Source of the DNA: Burkholderiales bacterium RIFCSPLOWO2_12_FULL_61_40
GTDB lineage: Bacteria > Pseudomonadota > Gammaproteobacteria > Burkholderiales > Burkholderiaceae_C
Length of the DNA stretch: 54,426 nucleotides
Assembly (NCBI GenBank): GCA_001770935.1
Contig: MESI01000066.1
Span: 1-54,426, forward strand
Direction of reading: 5' to 3'
Part shown: positions 22,212 through 30,784 of the stretch, one piece after another
Numbering within the stretch: the stretch's first letter is position 1
How the letters are laid out: every line of letters starts with the position of its first letter
Program-made: the position numbers and the translations under genes
The notes under the pieces: model-generated
Database searches by the model: none
Seen by the model: only the letters and a program-made list of their open reading frames with translations
Told to the model about the DNA's origin: nothing

Positions 22212-22916
22212 TCACTGGCCCTGCAGCGCATCAATCAGATGCTGCGCCACCAGGGCGCTGGACGCCGGGTTTTGCCCGGTGATCAGGTGGCCGTCGCGCA
22301 CCGCGTAAGCGCCCCACAGCGGGCCAGCTTCGAACAAGCCACAGAGGTCCCGCAGCTTGCTTTCCAGGTGAAACGGCACCACCTCCATCCAACCTGCGGC
22401 GGTCTCCTCGGCGTTGGTAAAGGCGTTGACCCGCTTGCCCGCCACGATGCTTTGGCCGTCCGGGCGGCGGGCCTGGACCAAACCTGCCGGGCCGTGGCAA
22501 ACGGCGGCCACGGGTTTGCCTGCGGCAAACAGCTCGCCCACCAAACGGGCGGTAGCGGAGTCCGTGGCGGTGTCCCACATGGTGCCGTGGCCACCGGGCA
22601 GGAACACGGCGCTGAAGTCGGCGGCGTTCAAATCGGCGGTCTTGCGGGTCTGCTTGAACTGGGCCATGCTGTGCGCGTCGGCCAGGAAGCGCGCCACACT
22701 GGCCTCGCCCTCTTCGGGGTGGTCTTTCACCGAGCCCGGTGCGAACGGTGGTTCACCGCCCAAGGGAGAGGCCAACACCACCGCATAACCGGCATCGACC
22801 AGTGCGTAGTACGGCGTGGTCAGCTCTTCGGCCCATAGGCCGGTGGATTTGCCGGTGGCACCCAATTGGGCATGTGAGGTGACGATCATCAAAACGGGGA
22901 GCGTGGTGGCTGTCAT
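22212..22916 (-). CDS. DJ-1/PfpI family protein (Hsp31-like)
   Basis: Type 1 glutamine amidotransferase-like domain of 234 aa. The nucleophilic elbow is AVCHGPAGLV with C140, and FLPGGHGTMWD (105-115) forms the other side of the pocket. SPLGGEPPFAPGS and the overall layout resemble Hsp31/YhbO-type chaperone, glyoxalase III or protease members more than true amidotransferases. It is cytoplasmic, with no signal peptide. It is divergent from a LysR regulator (ATG 23051) across about 134 bp and is likely its target; induction by electrophiles or oxidative stress is a guess from family knowledge. A poly-C tract follows the stop. Confidence 0.88.
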   Translation of the reverse strand: MTATTLPVLMIVTSHAQLGATGKSTGLWAEELTTPYYALVDAGYAVVLASPLGGEPPFAPGSVKDHPEEGEASVARFLADAHSMAQFKQTRKTADLNAADFSAVFLPGGHGTMWDTATDSATARLVGELFAAGKPVAAVCHGPAGLVQARRPDGQSIVAGKRVNAFTNAEETAAGWMEVVPFHLESKLRDLCGLFEAGPLWGAYAVRDGHLITGQNPASSALVAQHLIDALQGQ

Positions 22917-23050
22917 GGGTGAAACCTTTCAAAGAGTAAGCCGAGAAAACGGGGAGCCATGACTGTATTGCTGCGTTTAAATAAGATAAAGCGGCTTCAA
23001 TTTGATTTAATTGATACATTGCGTAATCAATAACAGCACAAGCCGACACC

Positions 23051-23962
23051 ATGGACACCGCGCAGACCCAACTGGGCAGCATCGCCCTTTTTTGCAAAGC
23101 CGCCGAGCTGGGCAGCTTTACGGCGGCCGCGCAGGCGCTGGGCCTGACGCCGGCGGCGGTCAGCCGGGGGGTGGGACGGCTGGAGGTGCGTTTGGGCCTG
23201 CAGCTGTTCAGGCGCACCACCCGCAGCATGCAACTCACCGACGAAGGGCGCCTGTTTTTTGAGCAATGCCGCGTCGCGCTGGGCCAGATCGAAGACGCCG
23301 AGCGCAGCATCACCGGCCCCCATACCGAAGCGCGCGGCTTGCTGCGCATCAGCGTACCCAGCACCTATGCGCACTACCGGCTGCTGCCGCGCCTGCCGCA
23401 GTTTCGGCGCCAGTACCCGCAGGTGGAGCTGGACATCAACGTGTCCAACCGCAATATCGATTTTGTCGAGGAAGGCTATGACGTGGCCATTCGCCTGGGC
23501 ACCCCACCCGATTCGCGGCTGGTGGCGCGCAAGCTCGAAGACGCGGCGCTGGGGGTCTACGCCAGCCCCGCCTACCTGCAGGCCTTTGGGCAGCCCCGCA
23601 CCCTGGAGCAACTGCAAGATCCGGCGCAGCACACCCTGCTGCCTTTTGTGCTGCCCAGCACCGGGCGCGTGTTGCCCTGGCTGTTCACACACCAGGGAAC
23701 GGAACTGGAGATCAGCCCGCGCAGCAGCCTTCAAATCTCGGAAGACCCGCTGGCCTGCGTGGCGCTGGCACGCTGCGGCCTGGGTTTGGTGCAAACCTTG
23801 CAATGGATCGCACAGGGCCACGGCCCGGAACTGCAGGAAGTGATGCAAGACCACGCTGGACGGACGCGGGCGTTCTACCTGCTCTACCCGCACAACCGCC
23901 ACCTGGCCGCACGGGTGCGGGCCTTGGTGGCGTTCTTGCTCCATGGCGCTACGGACCCGTGA
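23051..23962 (+). CDS. LysR-family transcriptional regulator
   Basis: LysR regulator of 303 aa in the CrgA/AaeR-like group. The HTH is at about residues 20-60 (GSFTAAAQALGLTPAAVSRGV, LGLQLFRRTTRSMQLTDEG). The effector domain has RISVPSTYAHYRLLP, INVSNRNIDFVEEGYDVAIRLG and the usual C-terminal ALVAFL. It is divergent from the DJ-1-like gene, whose promoter it probably controls together with its own. The intergenic DNA (22917-23050) is AT-rich with TTTAAATAAGATAAA-like stretches suited to LysR T-N11-A sites; no specific operator is claimed. Confidence 0.92.
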   Translation: MDTAQTQLGSIALFCKAAELGSFTAAAQALGLTPAAVSRGVGRLEVRLGLQLFRRTTRSMQLTDEGRLFFEQCRVALGQIEDAERSITGPHTEARGLLRISVPSTYAHYRLLPRLPQFRRQYPQVELDINVSNRNIDFVEEGYDVAIRLGTPPDSRLVARKLEDAALGVYASPAYLQAFGQPRTLEQLQDPAQHTLLPFVLPSTGRVLPWLFTHQGTELEISPRSSLQISEDPLACVALARCGLGLVQTLQWIAQGHGPELQEVMQDHAGRTRAFYLLYPHNRHLAARVRALVAFLLHGATDP

Positions 23963-24225
23963 GGGCGAAAACGCTCCATGTTTTCCATTGCTTTCTCCTT
24001 GCATTCAGCACAGGGCCGGACTTGCGCCAGACCTTGCATAAAACGCGCCATATGCACTTTTCTCAGTGCTGACAAGGAGTTACGCTGCAAGGGGGATTCA
24101 GAAATAAGCCCCTTGTAAAAGTTACCGACAGACCGGCCACCGCTAAGGCAGGTGTGATACTGCTATCAATTAGAGAGCTGCCTGCGCACACTCCATGCGG
24201 ACCAGCGGCCTAAAACATACTGAAG
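23963..24225. other. Intergenic stretch with a hairpin and a repeat
   Basis: No convincing gene. It contains a 7-bp stem CAAGGGG/CCCCTTG (24088-24094 and 24109-24115) that could be a weak terminator region for the LysR gene, but no T-run follows. Interspersed repeat copy D (24161-24215) lies next to the PilZ stop. Confidence 0.6.
24161..24215 (-). repeat. Interspersed ~58-bp repeat, copy D (diverged)
   Basis: Opposite orientation to copies A-C: TTGCTATCAATTAGAG, AGCTGCCTGCGCA, then CCAGCGGCCTAAAA. It lies 10 bp after the PilZ stop, between convergent genes. Confidence 0.6.
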
Positions 24226-24603
24226 TCAGTGGCGTGCAAACAGGTGCGACAGCTCACGGTCCATCAGCGCGGTGTCGCCCGTGTTCAGCTCCAGGAGCCG
24301 GCGCAAACGGGTCAGGCTGGTGACGTCAATGTCCTGGCATTCGATGCCGATATGCGGACCGTTCAAATGCACGATGCGCCCCGCCATCACCACCCCCTCG
24401 CCCTCGTCGGCCAAGGGCAGCACCAGGCGGCAGGGTTCATGCAGTTCCAGCGCTTGCACCGTGTCGGTCTGCACCAGGGCGCCTTTGAGCGCAATGTCCA
24501 CCAGTTGCACCCGGAAGGTTTGGCCACGCAAATGCAATTGCACCTCCGCAGCAAAGGGAATGCGGGAGTAGTGGCGAAGATCGTTGACGGGAGTGGTTTT
24601 CAT
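24226..24603 (-). CDS. Single-domain PilZ protein (PA4608-like)
   Basis: PilZ domain of 125 aa, whose family binds cyclic di-GMP. The first motif RxxxR is present (R10 to R14 in LRHYSRIPF). The second motif, normally (D/N)xSxxG, reads DIALKG (36-41), so the serine is replaced by alanine. The C-terminal part (IVHLNGPHIGIEC, TRLRRLLELNTGD) resembles the stand-alone PilZ protein PA4608 of Pseudomonas. It may be a c-di-GMP receptor acting on an unknown partner; the altered motif makes binding uncertain. No neighbouring cyclase or motility gene. It follows the ECF sigma gene after a 116-nt gap. Confidence 0.88.
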   Translation of the reverse strand: MKTTPVNDLRHYSRIPFAAEVQLHLRGQTFRVQLVDIALKGALVQTDTVQALELHEPCRLVLPLADEGEGVVMAGRIVHLNGPHIGIECQDIDVTSLTRLRRLLELNTGDTALMDRELSHLFARH

Positions 24604-24719
24604 GCTTGGCTTTCAAAACAGGGAACCGCCAGTGTGCGCAACGCTGACCTTGGCCTAAGCGTACGGGGCTTTGCCCCAAAGCGCAACTCCCGTTTGCATT
24701 ACCCGCCGCCTCACCCGCT

Positions 24720-25616
24720 TTACCCTTGGTAGGGTGCCAGGAGCGCCAGCTTGTGCGGGTTGCGCACCACATAGATGGCATTGATACCGCCATCGCCCCC
24801 CACCCGCAAGGCGGTGGTCTGAATGGCCTGGCCCTGCAAGTCGTACAGCACGGCTGCGGGCAGGCTGTTGATGCGGGTAAAGCGCAGCTTGAAATCGTCT
24901 GGATTCCACAGCTTGGCAAAGCCAATCAGGGCCTTGGCGATCAGCTCTGGCCCGCTCAAAGGCCGCGCCACCGCCGTGACAATGCCGCCGCCGTCGGAGA
25001 GCATGACGGCGTCTTGCGCCAGCAGCCGGGCCAAGGCGTCCACATCGCCGCTGACAATGGTTTGCACAAAGGCCGCCAGCAGTTGCTCCCCCTGTTCGTG
25101 CGCCACGTCCACCCGGGCCTGTTCCGACTGCACATGCACCCGCGCACGCGCCGCAAGCTGGCGGCAGGCCGCGGCGCTGCGGCCCAGGCGCTGGGCCACT
25201 TCGTCAAAACTCTGGTCAAACACATCGTGCAACAGGAAAGCCGCACGCTCCAGCGCCGAGAGCCGCTCCAGCGCCAGCAGGAAGGCCACCGATACGGACT
25301 GCGCGTATTCCAGCCGCATCTCAGGGCCCGCGTCAAACTCACCGGCCTCGTCCTCCAGCGGCTCGGGCAGCCAAAACCCCACGTACTGCTCGCGCCGCGC
25401 CCGGGCGGACTGCATGCGGTCCAGACACAGGTGGGTGGCAATGCGCGAGAGGTAGGCGCGCGGATGCTCCAGCGTCTCCAGCGCAATGTCTTTCTGGCGC
25501 AGCCAGGTGTCTTGCACCACGTCTTGCGCCTCGGCGTGCGAGCCCAGCATGCGGTAGGCCAGCGCATGCAGGTGGCGCCGGTGGCTTTCAAACCAATGGG
25601 GGACTTTCGGGTTCAT
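24720..25616 (-). CDS. ECF41-type RNA polymerase sigma factor (SigJ-like)
   Basis: ECF sigma factor of 298 aa with the fused C-terminal SnoaL-like domain that defines group ECF41. Sigma-2 is at about residues 8-72 (RMLGSHAEAQDVVQDTWLR), sigma-4 at about 105-165 (LERLSALERAAFLLHDVF, FDEVAQRLGRSAAACRQLAARAR). The ECF41 signature motifs are visible: WLPEP (82-86), DGGG (208-211) and NPHKL near the end (usual form NPDKL). The C-terminal domain regulates the sigma factor directly, replacing a separate anti-sigma factor. The ATG at 25616 overlaps the alpha/beta hydrolase stop as ATGA, so the two are coupled. The frame's upstream extension to 25808 is not real. The usual carboxymuconolactone-decarboxylase partner is absent. 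Confidence 0.92.
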   Translation of the reverse strand: MNPKVPHWFESHRRHLHALAYRMLGSHAEAQDVVQDTWLRQKDIALETLEHPRAYLSRIATHLCLDRMQSARARREQYVGFWLPEPLEDEAGEFDAGPEMRLEYAQSVSVAFLLALERLSALERAAFLLHDVFDQSFDEVAQRLGRSAAACRQLAARARVHVQSEQARVDVAHEQGEQLLAAFVQTIVSGDVDALARLLAQDAVMLSDGGGIVTAVARPLSGPELIAKALIGFAKLWNPDDFKLRFTRINSLPAAVLYDLQGQAIQTTALRVGGDGGINAIYVVRNPHKLALLAPYQG

Positions 25617-26647
25617 GGGGACGGACGCTGGTGGGGGGTGGCACGGACTTGCTGCAAGACCTCCTGCACCGAGGCGATCACCAGCTCCGGGCGCTCCAGA
25701 TGCAGGTAGTGGCCCGCGTCGGCCACCACGACGTGTTTCGCACCGGTCTCGCGGGCCAGGGCGCGTTGCCCGGCGATCCAGTGCTGGCGCATATCGTCTT
25801 GGTCCCAACCGGGTGGAAACTCGCTCAGGGCGTTGGTGCTGAGCACGGTGGTGGGGACCGGCGGCACGGGCGGCAGGCTGCGGGCCACCGCCAGCGCCGG
25901 GTCAATGCCCAGGTATTCGGTGGAGAGCGCGCGGTAGTTCTTGCTTTGCATGGCCATGGCGCGGGCCGACGCCTGCTCGGACGGCGGCAGCTTGTCCACC
26001 ACCACCGAGGCGGGCATGCCGGCCAGCCGGGTCAGGCCCAAAGGCGCCAGCCAGGTGGCCGAGCCGGTCAAGAGCTGCATGGTGCGGCTGTAGCGGGCGT
26101 GGGCAGCGGGGTCCATGCTGGCAGTCTGGTCGTGGTGCAAGGCATCGACCAGCACCAGCCCCAGCACTTCATCGGGATGGGTTTGCGCCAGCATCTGAGC
26201 CAGCATGCCGCCCCAGGAATGTCCCACCACCACCATGGGGCCTTGCAGGCCCGCCGTGCGCAACAGGGTGCGCAGGTCTTCCACGGCCTGCAGCCCGGTG
26301 CGCGCCGCAGGGGCCTCGTCGGACCAGGCATAGCCCGCACGGTCGTAACTGCACACGGTGGTCTGTCTGGCCAGATCGGGCTGCACCCGCGCCCAGTCTT
26401 GCGACCAGCCGCTCAGGCCCGATTCGAGCAGCACCAGCGGCTGACCGCTGCCCTGGCAGTTCAGGTGCAGGCGGTGCTCGCCCACGGTGACCATGCGGCC
26501 GGGGACGGCGTAGCGCCCGCGCTCCTGCCCGGTGAGCACGCTTTGGGTGAGGGCCCCCACGCCCAGGAGGGCCAGCAAGCCCAGGCCCACGACGCCGCGC
26601 AGGAAGCGACGGCGACCGCAAGGTTTCACATTTTGTAATTTGTTCAT
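25613..26647 (-). CDS. Alpha/beta hydrolase, probably exported or membrane-anchored
   Basis: Alpha/beta-hydrolase of 344 aa. The nucleophile elbow is VGHSWGGM with S144, preceded by SYDRAGYAWSD (100-110) and an oxyanion-side LLESGLSGWSQDW; the catalytic His is likely in DAGHYLHLERP. The N-terminus (CGRRRFLRGVVGLGLLALLG) looks like a twin-arginine signal or an uncleaved anchor, suggesting action outside the cytoplasm. Substrate not predictable. It is cotranscribed with the ECF41 sigma factor downstream (4-nt overlap), so it may be part of that sigma factor's own regulon or modify its signal. Confidence 0.88.
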   Translation of the reverse strand: MNKLQNVKPCGRRRFLRGVVGLGLLALLGVGALTQSVLTGQERGRYAVPGRMVTVGEHRLHLNCQGSGQPLVLLESGLSGWSQDWARVQPDLARQTTVCSYDRAGYAWSDEAPAARTGLQAVEDLRTLLRTAGLQGPMVVVGHSWGGMLAQMLAQTHPDEVLGLVLVDALHHDQTASMDPAAHARYSRTMQLLTGSATWLAPLGLTRLAGMPASVVVDKLPPSEQASARAMAMQSKNYRALSTEYLGIDPALAVARSLPPVPPVPTTVLSTNALSEFPPGWDQDDMRQHWIAGQRALARETGAKHVVVADAGHYLHLERPELVIASVQEVLQQVRATPHQRPSP

Positions 26648-26721
26648 GTTCGCACACCAGTTTATGGAAGTAGCTCCACCCTTCTAGACGAATCAGCCCC
26701 ACCGAATGTGACATGCCCCGC

Positions 26722-28194
26722 TCAAACGGCCACGGCAAAGTCGATAAATCCCCGTTCCACATCGGTGGACAAGAGCTTGACGCGCACCTTGTCCCCGACC
26801 TTGAGGTGGCCGTCCCCCGCCACCAGCTTGCCATCGGCAGGCGGTGAAAAAATCCGCACCCAGACACCGCGGTCGGTGCAACCGGTCACCAGGGCATCGA
26901 AGTGCTGGCCCAGGTGGGACTCCAGCACCAGCGCCGCCTCGGACTTGCGCATGCGCCGCTCCACCTTTTGCGCCGAGTTTTCCTGGCGGGTGCAGTGCAG
27001 CGCCAAGGCGCCCAGCTCGGCGTTCGTATACGGTGCAGGTTTGCCCTGGAGCGCGGCCTTGACCAGCCGCGAGGTGATCAGGTCCGGATAACGCCGGTTG
27101 GGCGCCGTGGAGTGGGTGTAGTCGCGCACTGCCAGGCCAAAGTGGCCTATGGCCGGGCTGGCGGGCGTCTCCACCACGTATTCGCCCGAGCCCATGAGCC
27201 GCACGATGACCAGCGACAGGTCGGGAAAGCGCAGTGGGTCAATCCGGCGGCGCTTGGCCAGAAAGTCCTCCAGCGCTTTGGAGTCCGGTTCGTTGGGCAA
27301 GGTTTCGCCGTAGTCTTTGGCCACAGCCACAATGCGCAACCAGCGCTCGGGCGAACGCACCACCCGGCGCAAGGAGGCGCCGCCGTGCGCCGCCAGAAAG
27401 CGGGCCGTGCAGCCATTGGTGGCAACCATGACCTCTTCAATCAACTGGCGGGCGCGGTTGTGCGCCTGCAAGGCAATGTCCACCACCTGCTCGCCCTTGA
27501 ACACCGCGCGGGGCTGGAAGGTTTCCAACTCCAGCGAGCCCTCCAGATGCCGGCGCACGCGCAGGTTTTGGGCCAGGGCGTCCTGGGTGCACAGTTGCCC
27601 CTCCATACCGGGCACCGCCTGGGCCGCTGCGGGCAGTGCGCCCTTGCCGTCGAACCAGGCGCTGACCGCGTCGTAGGCCAGTTTGGCCTTGTTGCGCACC
27701 CGAGCCCGGTACACGGTGGCACCGGCCAGGGAGGCGTCGGCGTTGAATACCATCTCGGTCACCAGCGCCAGGCGGTCTTCGTTGTAATTGAGCGAGGTGA
27801 GGTCGGTGGACAGGCGCGGCGGCAGCATCGGAAAAATGCAGGCCGAGGTGTACACCGAGGTGGTGTTCGCCTGCGCATGTTCGTCAATCGCGCTGCCTTT
27901 TTTGACCACCGCGTCCACGTCGGCAATCGCCACCCACAGGCGCACCCGGCCATGGGACAGCGCCTCGCTGGCGGTGAGCTGGTCCAGGTCCAGAGAGTCG
28001 TCGTTGTCAATCGAACACCAGAGCAGCCCGGTCAGGTCGCGGATGGCGGCATCCGTCTCACGGGCCGGGCCGGTGATGCTGTCCAGCTGTTGCAAGGCCC
28101 GGGCCGAAAACTCCGGCTCCAGTGCACGTTCCGACATGGCCCGGATCGCGATGCGCACCAGGTCGGCGCGTTGGTGGTAATGGTGGGTGTACAT
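26722..28194 (-). CDS. RNase II/R-family exoribonuclease (RNB domain)
   Basis: RNB-domain 3'-5' exoribonuclease of 490 aa. The metal site SIDNDDSLDLDQL has D63, D65, D66, D69 and D71. Further RNB blocks are FPMLPPRLSTDLTSLN, EEVMVATNG, HFGLAVRDYTHSTAPNRRYPDLI and an S1-like C-terminal part (FDALVTGCTDRGVWVRIFSP, GDKVRVKLL). The N-terminal cold-shock domains of E. coli RNase II/R are absent, as in the shorter Deinococcus-type enzymes. The ATG at 28194 is chosen because the frame above it (to 28260) runs through an interspersed repeat. It is divergent from the SRPBCC gene. Confidence 0.92.
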   Translation of the reverse strand: MYTHHYHQRADLVRIAIRAMSERALEPEFSARALQQLDSITGPARETDAAIRDLTGLLWCSIDNDDSLDLDQLTASEALSHGRVRLWVAIADVDAVVKKGSAIDEHAQANTTSVYTSACIFPMLPPRLSTDLTSLNYNEDRLALVTEMVFNADASLAGATVYRARVRNKAKLAYDAVSAWFDGKGALPAAAQAVPGMEGQLCTQDALAQNLRVRRHLEGSLELETFQPRAVFKGEQVVDIALQAHNRARQLIEEVMVATNGCTARFLAAHGGASLRRVVRSPERWLRIVAVAKDYGETLPNEPDSKALEDFLAKRRRIDPLRFPDLSLVIVRLMGSGEYVVETPASPAIGHFGLAVRDYTHSTAPNRRYPDLITSRLVKAALQGKPAPYTNAELGALALHCTRQENSAQKVERRMRKSEAALVLESHLGQHFDALVTGCTDRGVWVRIFSPPADGKLVAGDGHLKVGDKVRVKLLSTDVERGFIDFAVAV

Positions 28195-28250
28195 GGGGTC
28201 AATATAACTGCAGCACCCGGCATTCCCCCTGCACCCGATTGGGCGCACAT

Positions 28251-28307
28251 TTGCTATCAAATTAGTAGCTGCCTACGCATATTCCACGAGGGCTACAGGC
28301 TTATTTA
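28251..28307 (-). repeat. Interspersed ~58-bp repeat, copy E
   Basis: TTGCTATCAAATTAGTAGCTG, CCTACGCATATTCCACG and AGGGCTACAGGCTTATTT: close to the family consensus read on the minus strand. It sits in the divergent promoter region between the RNase gene (28194) and the SRPBCC gene (28378). Confidence 0.8.
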
Positions 28308-28377
28308 ACCCCCTATCCTGCAGCCAATGGCACACTGGTGTACGCTGTGCTCCCTTGATTTTCTGGAGGAAAACACC

Positions 28378-28836
28378 GTGCCTACACCAAGACAAGCCCA
28401 CACCGTCGAACTGCACCGCGTCATCCGCGCCCCAGCCGAGCGCCTCTACAAGGCCTTTTTGGACGCCGACGCCATGGCCAAGTGGCTACCACCCTATGGA
28501 TTCACCTGCAAGGTGCACCACCTGGAAGCCCAAGTGGGCGGCACCTTCAAAATGTCGTTCACCAATTTCGGCACCGGCAACGGCCACAGCTTTGGTGGCG
28601 AGTACCTGGAGCTGGTGTCGGCGACCAGGATTTGCTACACGGACAAGTTTGACGACGCCAACCTGCCCGGCACCATGAAGACCACCGTCACCTTCACACC
28701 CGTGAGCTGCGGCACCGAACTGGCCATCGTGCAGGAAGGAATACCCGAGGTGATCCCTGTGGAGATGTGCTACCTGGGCTGGCAAGAATCGCTGGCACAA
28801 CTGGCCACCCTGGTCGAGCCGCACATTCCGGATTGA
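28378..28836 (+). CDS. SRPBCC (AHSA1-like) family protein
   Basis: START/Bet v1-like protein of 152 aa in the Activator-of-Hsp90-ATPase-1-like group: HRVIRAPAERLYKAFLDADAMAKWLPPYGF at the N-terminus, GGTFKMSFTNF, FGGEYLEL and a C-terminal helix GWQESLAQLATLVE. These small ligand-binding proteins often have no known substrate. GTG 28378 is preferred as start because a GGAGG ribosome site ends 8 nt before it; an in-frame ATG at 28327 lies upstream of that site. Confidence 0.85.
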   Translation: MPTPRQAHTVELHRVIRAPAERLYKAFLDADAMAKWLPPYGFTCKVHHLEAQVGGTFKMSFTNFGTGNGHSFGGEYLELVSATRICYTDKFDDANLPGTMKTTVTFTPVSCGTELAIVQEGIPEVIPVEMCYLGWQESLAQLATLVEPHIPD

Positions 28837-28881
28837 TTCAACCAAGAGCCCCCCCGACCCGAAGGGCAACGTGGAGGCGGC

Positions 28882-29466
28882 TTATTGCTTGACGGCTTCC
28901 ACCTGCACCACCAGGCGCACGTTTTTGGAGAAGCCATAGGCCAGGCCGAAGTTCATGCCCCACTGGGTGCGGTCGATGGTGGCTTCGAAGTCGCCACCGC
29001 ACACTTCGCGCTTGAGCATGGGGCTTTGGTAGCAGTTGAACTGGTTGGCTTTGAGCACCACGGGGTTGGTCTTGCCCAACAGGGTCAGCGTGCCGGCCAC
29101 TTCGCTCACGTTGTCGCCGTTGAAGCTGAACTTGTCGGCGACAAACTTCATGGTGGGAAACTGGGCGGCGTTGAACAGGTCCGGGCTTTGCAGGTGCTTG
29201 TTGAAAGCTTCGGTGCCCGTGTTGATGGAGGTCACGTCGATGGTCAGTTCGACTTTGCCGGTTTTGCCAGCACGGTCAAACTGGACGCTGCCTTCTTTTT
29301 TGTCAAAACGGCCGCGGTTGACCGAGGCGCCAAAGTGGCCGATTTCAAAGGTGGCAAAGGTGTGGGTGGGGTCAATCGCATAACTTGCGGATTCGGCGTG
29401 GGCGCTGCCCAGGCTCAGAGTGGCCAATGCGGCAGCGGCGGCCAGGGCGGTGAAAGAAGTACGCAT
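28882..29466 (-). CDS. YceI family periplasmic protein
   Basis: Lipocalin-like YceI protein of 194 aa with a clear signal peptide (residues 1-24, LSLGSAHAES). The domain starts at YAIDPTHTFATFEIGHFG and contains FDRAGKTGKVELTIDVTSINTG, FPTMKFVADKF, VAGTLTLLGKTNPVVLKA and the C-terminal GMNFGLAYGFSKNVRLVVQVEA. The two cysteines near the end (FNCYQS, REVCGGD) may pair. YceI proteins bind long isoprenoid or amide lipids, for example polyprenyl chains. It is the last gene of a b561-YceI-YceI operon. Confidence 0.92.
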   Translation of the reverse strand: MRTSFTALAAAAALATLSLGSAHAESASYAIDPTHTFATFEIGHFGASVNRGRFDKKEGSVQFDRAGKTGKVELTIDVTSINTGTEAFNKHLQSPDLFNAAQFPTMKFVADKFSFNGDNVSEVAGTLTLLGKTNPVVLKANQFNCYQSPMLKREVCGGDFEATIDRTQWGMNFGLAYGFSKNVRLVVQVEAVKQ

Positions 29467-29518
29467 GGGTGAAATTCCTGAAATAAAAAAAGAACGTTAA
29501 AAGGGAACCGAGAGAAAA

Positions 29519-30103
29519 CTACAGCTTGCCCACACCCGTGAGCGCCAGCTTGAACTTGACTTGCACGTCGTCGGCCACCATGGAGGTGTCGGCCCACTCG
29601 TTTTCGCCAATTTTGAAGGCCAGGCGTTTGATCGCAAACGCACCGGTGGCCGTGGTGGTGGCACCACTTTGCGCCAGGACCACGGGCACCACCACATCAC
29701 GGACATTGCCCTTGATGCTGAGCTTGCCAGTTACCTCAAACTTGCCGCCGCCCAGGCCTTTGACAGCGCTGGACTGGAAGGTCGCCTGGGGAAACTTGGG
29801 CACATTGAACCAAAGCGCCTTGGGCAGTTCCACATCGGTTTCGGGCGCCCCCAGTGAGGCGCTGCCGGTGTCCACGGTGAAAGCCATTTTGCTGGCCTCG
29901 GGCTTGGCGGGATCAAAACTGATCTGGGCGTCAAACTTCTTGAAACGGCCCTCCACCGGCACGCCCATTTGTTTGCTCACAAACACAATTTCGCTCTGGG
30001 CCGGCAGCAGTTTTTGGTCCGCCAGCGCCGCGCCGGCGCCCGCCGCGGCACCGATGGCCGTAGCCACCCACAGGAGCCTGGACAGATGGTTAGAGAGTTT
30101 CAT
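29519..30103 (-). CDS. YceI family periplasmic protein (second paralogue)
   Basis: YceI-domain protein of 194 aa with a signal peptide (RLLWVATAIGAAAGAGAALA). The domain includes AQSEIVFVSKQMGVPVEGRFKKFDAQI, ELPKALWFNVPKFPQATFQSS, FEVTGKLSIKGNVRDVVVPVVL and IGENEWADTSMVADDVQVKFKL. It is diverged from the neighbouring YceI, so the pair is not a recent duplication. ATG 30103 is preferred to GTG 30130. It begins 10 nt after the cytochrome b561 stop; the trio resembles the yceJ-yceI pair of E. coli. Confidence 0.92.
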   Translation of the reverse strand: MKLSNHLSRLLWVATAIGAAAGAGAALADQKLLPAQSEIVFVSKQMGVPVEGRFKKFDAQISFDPAKPEASKMAFTVDTGSASLGAPETDVELPKALWFNVPKFPQATFQSSAVKGLGGGKFEVTGKLSIKGNVRDVVVPVVLAQSGATTTATGAFAIKRLAFKIGENEWADTSMVADDVQVKFKLALTGVGKL

Positions 30104-30113
30104 AGGATTCCAT

Positions 30114-30686
30114 TCAAAGGGTTGAGTCACGGCCAGGCACCATGCGGCTGATCAGCCCGTCATGGTCCACAAACTGGTGTTTCAGTGCAGCCCCCACATG
30201 CAGCAGCACCAATCCCACCATGGCAAATGCGCTGATCTGGTGCCAGGGCTTGATCAACTCCGCCAGCGCTTTGTCGGCAGGCACCCAGTCAGGCAAGGGC
30301 CATACACCCAACCAGACGATGGGAAATCCGGCGGCCGAGCTGTAGGCCCAGCCAATCAGCGGCACCGCAAAAAACAGGGCATACATGCCATACAGCGTGC
30401 CCTGGTGCGCCAGATGTTGCCAGTGCGGCATGTTCCGGGTCACGGCAGCGGGCAAGGGTGGTGGCCGGTGGGTCAGGCGCCACACCAAACGCAAGGCCGA
30501 CAGGGCCAGGATGCTCACACCGGCCCATTTGTGCCAGTTGTACAGCTTGAGGCGCTGGGGTGAAAACGGCAGGTCTGCCATGTACACGCCCATCACCACC
30601 ATGCCGATCAAGGCCAAGCCCAGCAGCCAATGCAGCACGATGGCCACCAGGCTGTAGCGGGTCGAGGGGGTCTGTGCAGTAGTCAT
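30114..30686 (-). CDS. Cytochrome b561 family membrane protein
   Basis: Di-heme quinol-type cytochrome b561 (CybB/YceJ) of 190 aa with four transmembrane helices. The histidine ligands are visible in VLHWLLG (H19), NWHKWAGVS, KPWHQISAF and LLHVGAALKHQ. In the family the protein carries electrons across the inner membrane, and its pairing with YceI suggests reduction of a periplasmic isoprenoid-quinone-type ligand. It is first in the operon with two YceI genes; its ATG at 30686 is followed upstream by AT-rich DNA (30700-30770). Confidence 0.93.
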   Translation of the reverse strand: MTTAQTPSTRYSLVAIVLHWLLGLALIGMVVMGVYMADLPFSPQRLKLYNWHKWAGVSILALSALRLVWRLTHRPPPLPAAVTRNMPHWQHLAHQGTLYGMYALFFAVPLIGWAYSSAAGFPIVWLGVWPLPDWVPADKALAELIKPWHQISAFAMVGLVLLHVGAALKHQFVDHDGLISRMVPGRDSTL

Positions 30687-30784
30687 GGCCCGAAGTTTAG
30701 GGGCCGGAAACTCGGTTATTTTTGAATTGAATTGACGATATTCTTCAAAAACTCTGAATGCACATCAGGGAACTTCTATCGGTT

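Noticed and set aside
24088..24115. CAAGGGG/CCCCTTG hairpin as a terminator for the LysR gene
   Set aside because: The stem is only 7 bp and no T-run follows; listed only as part of the intergenic description.
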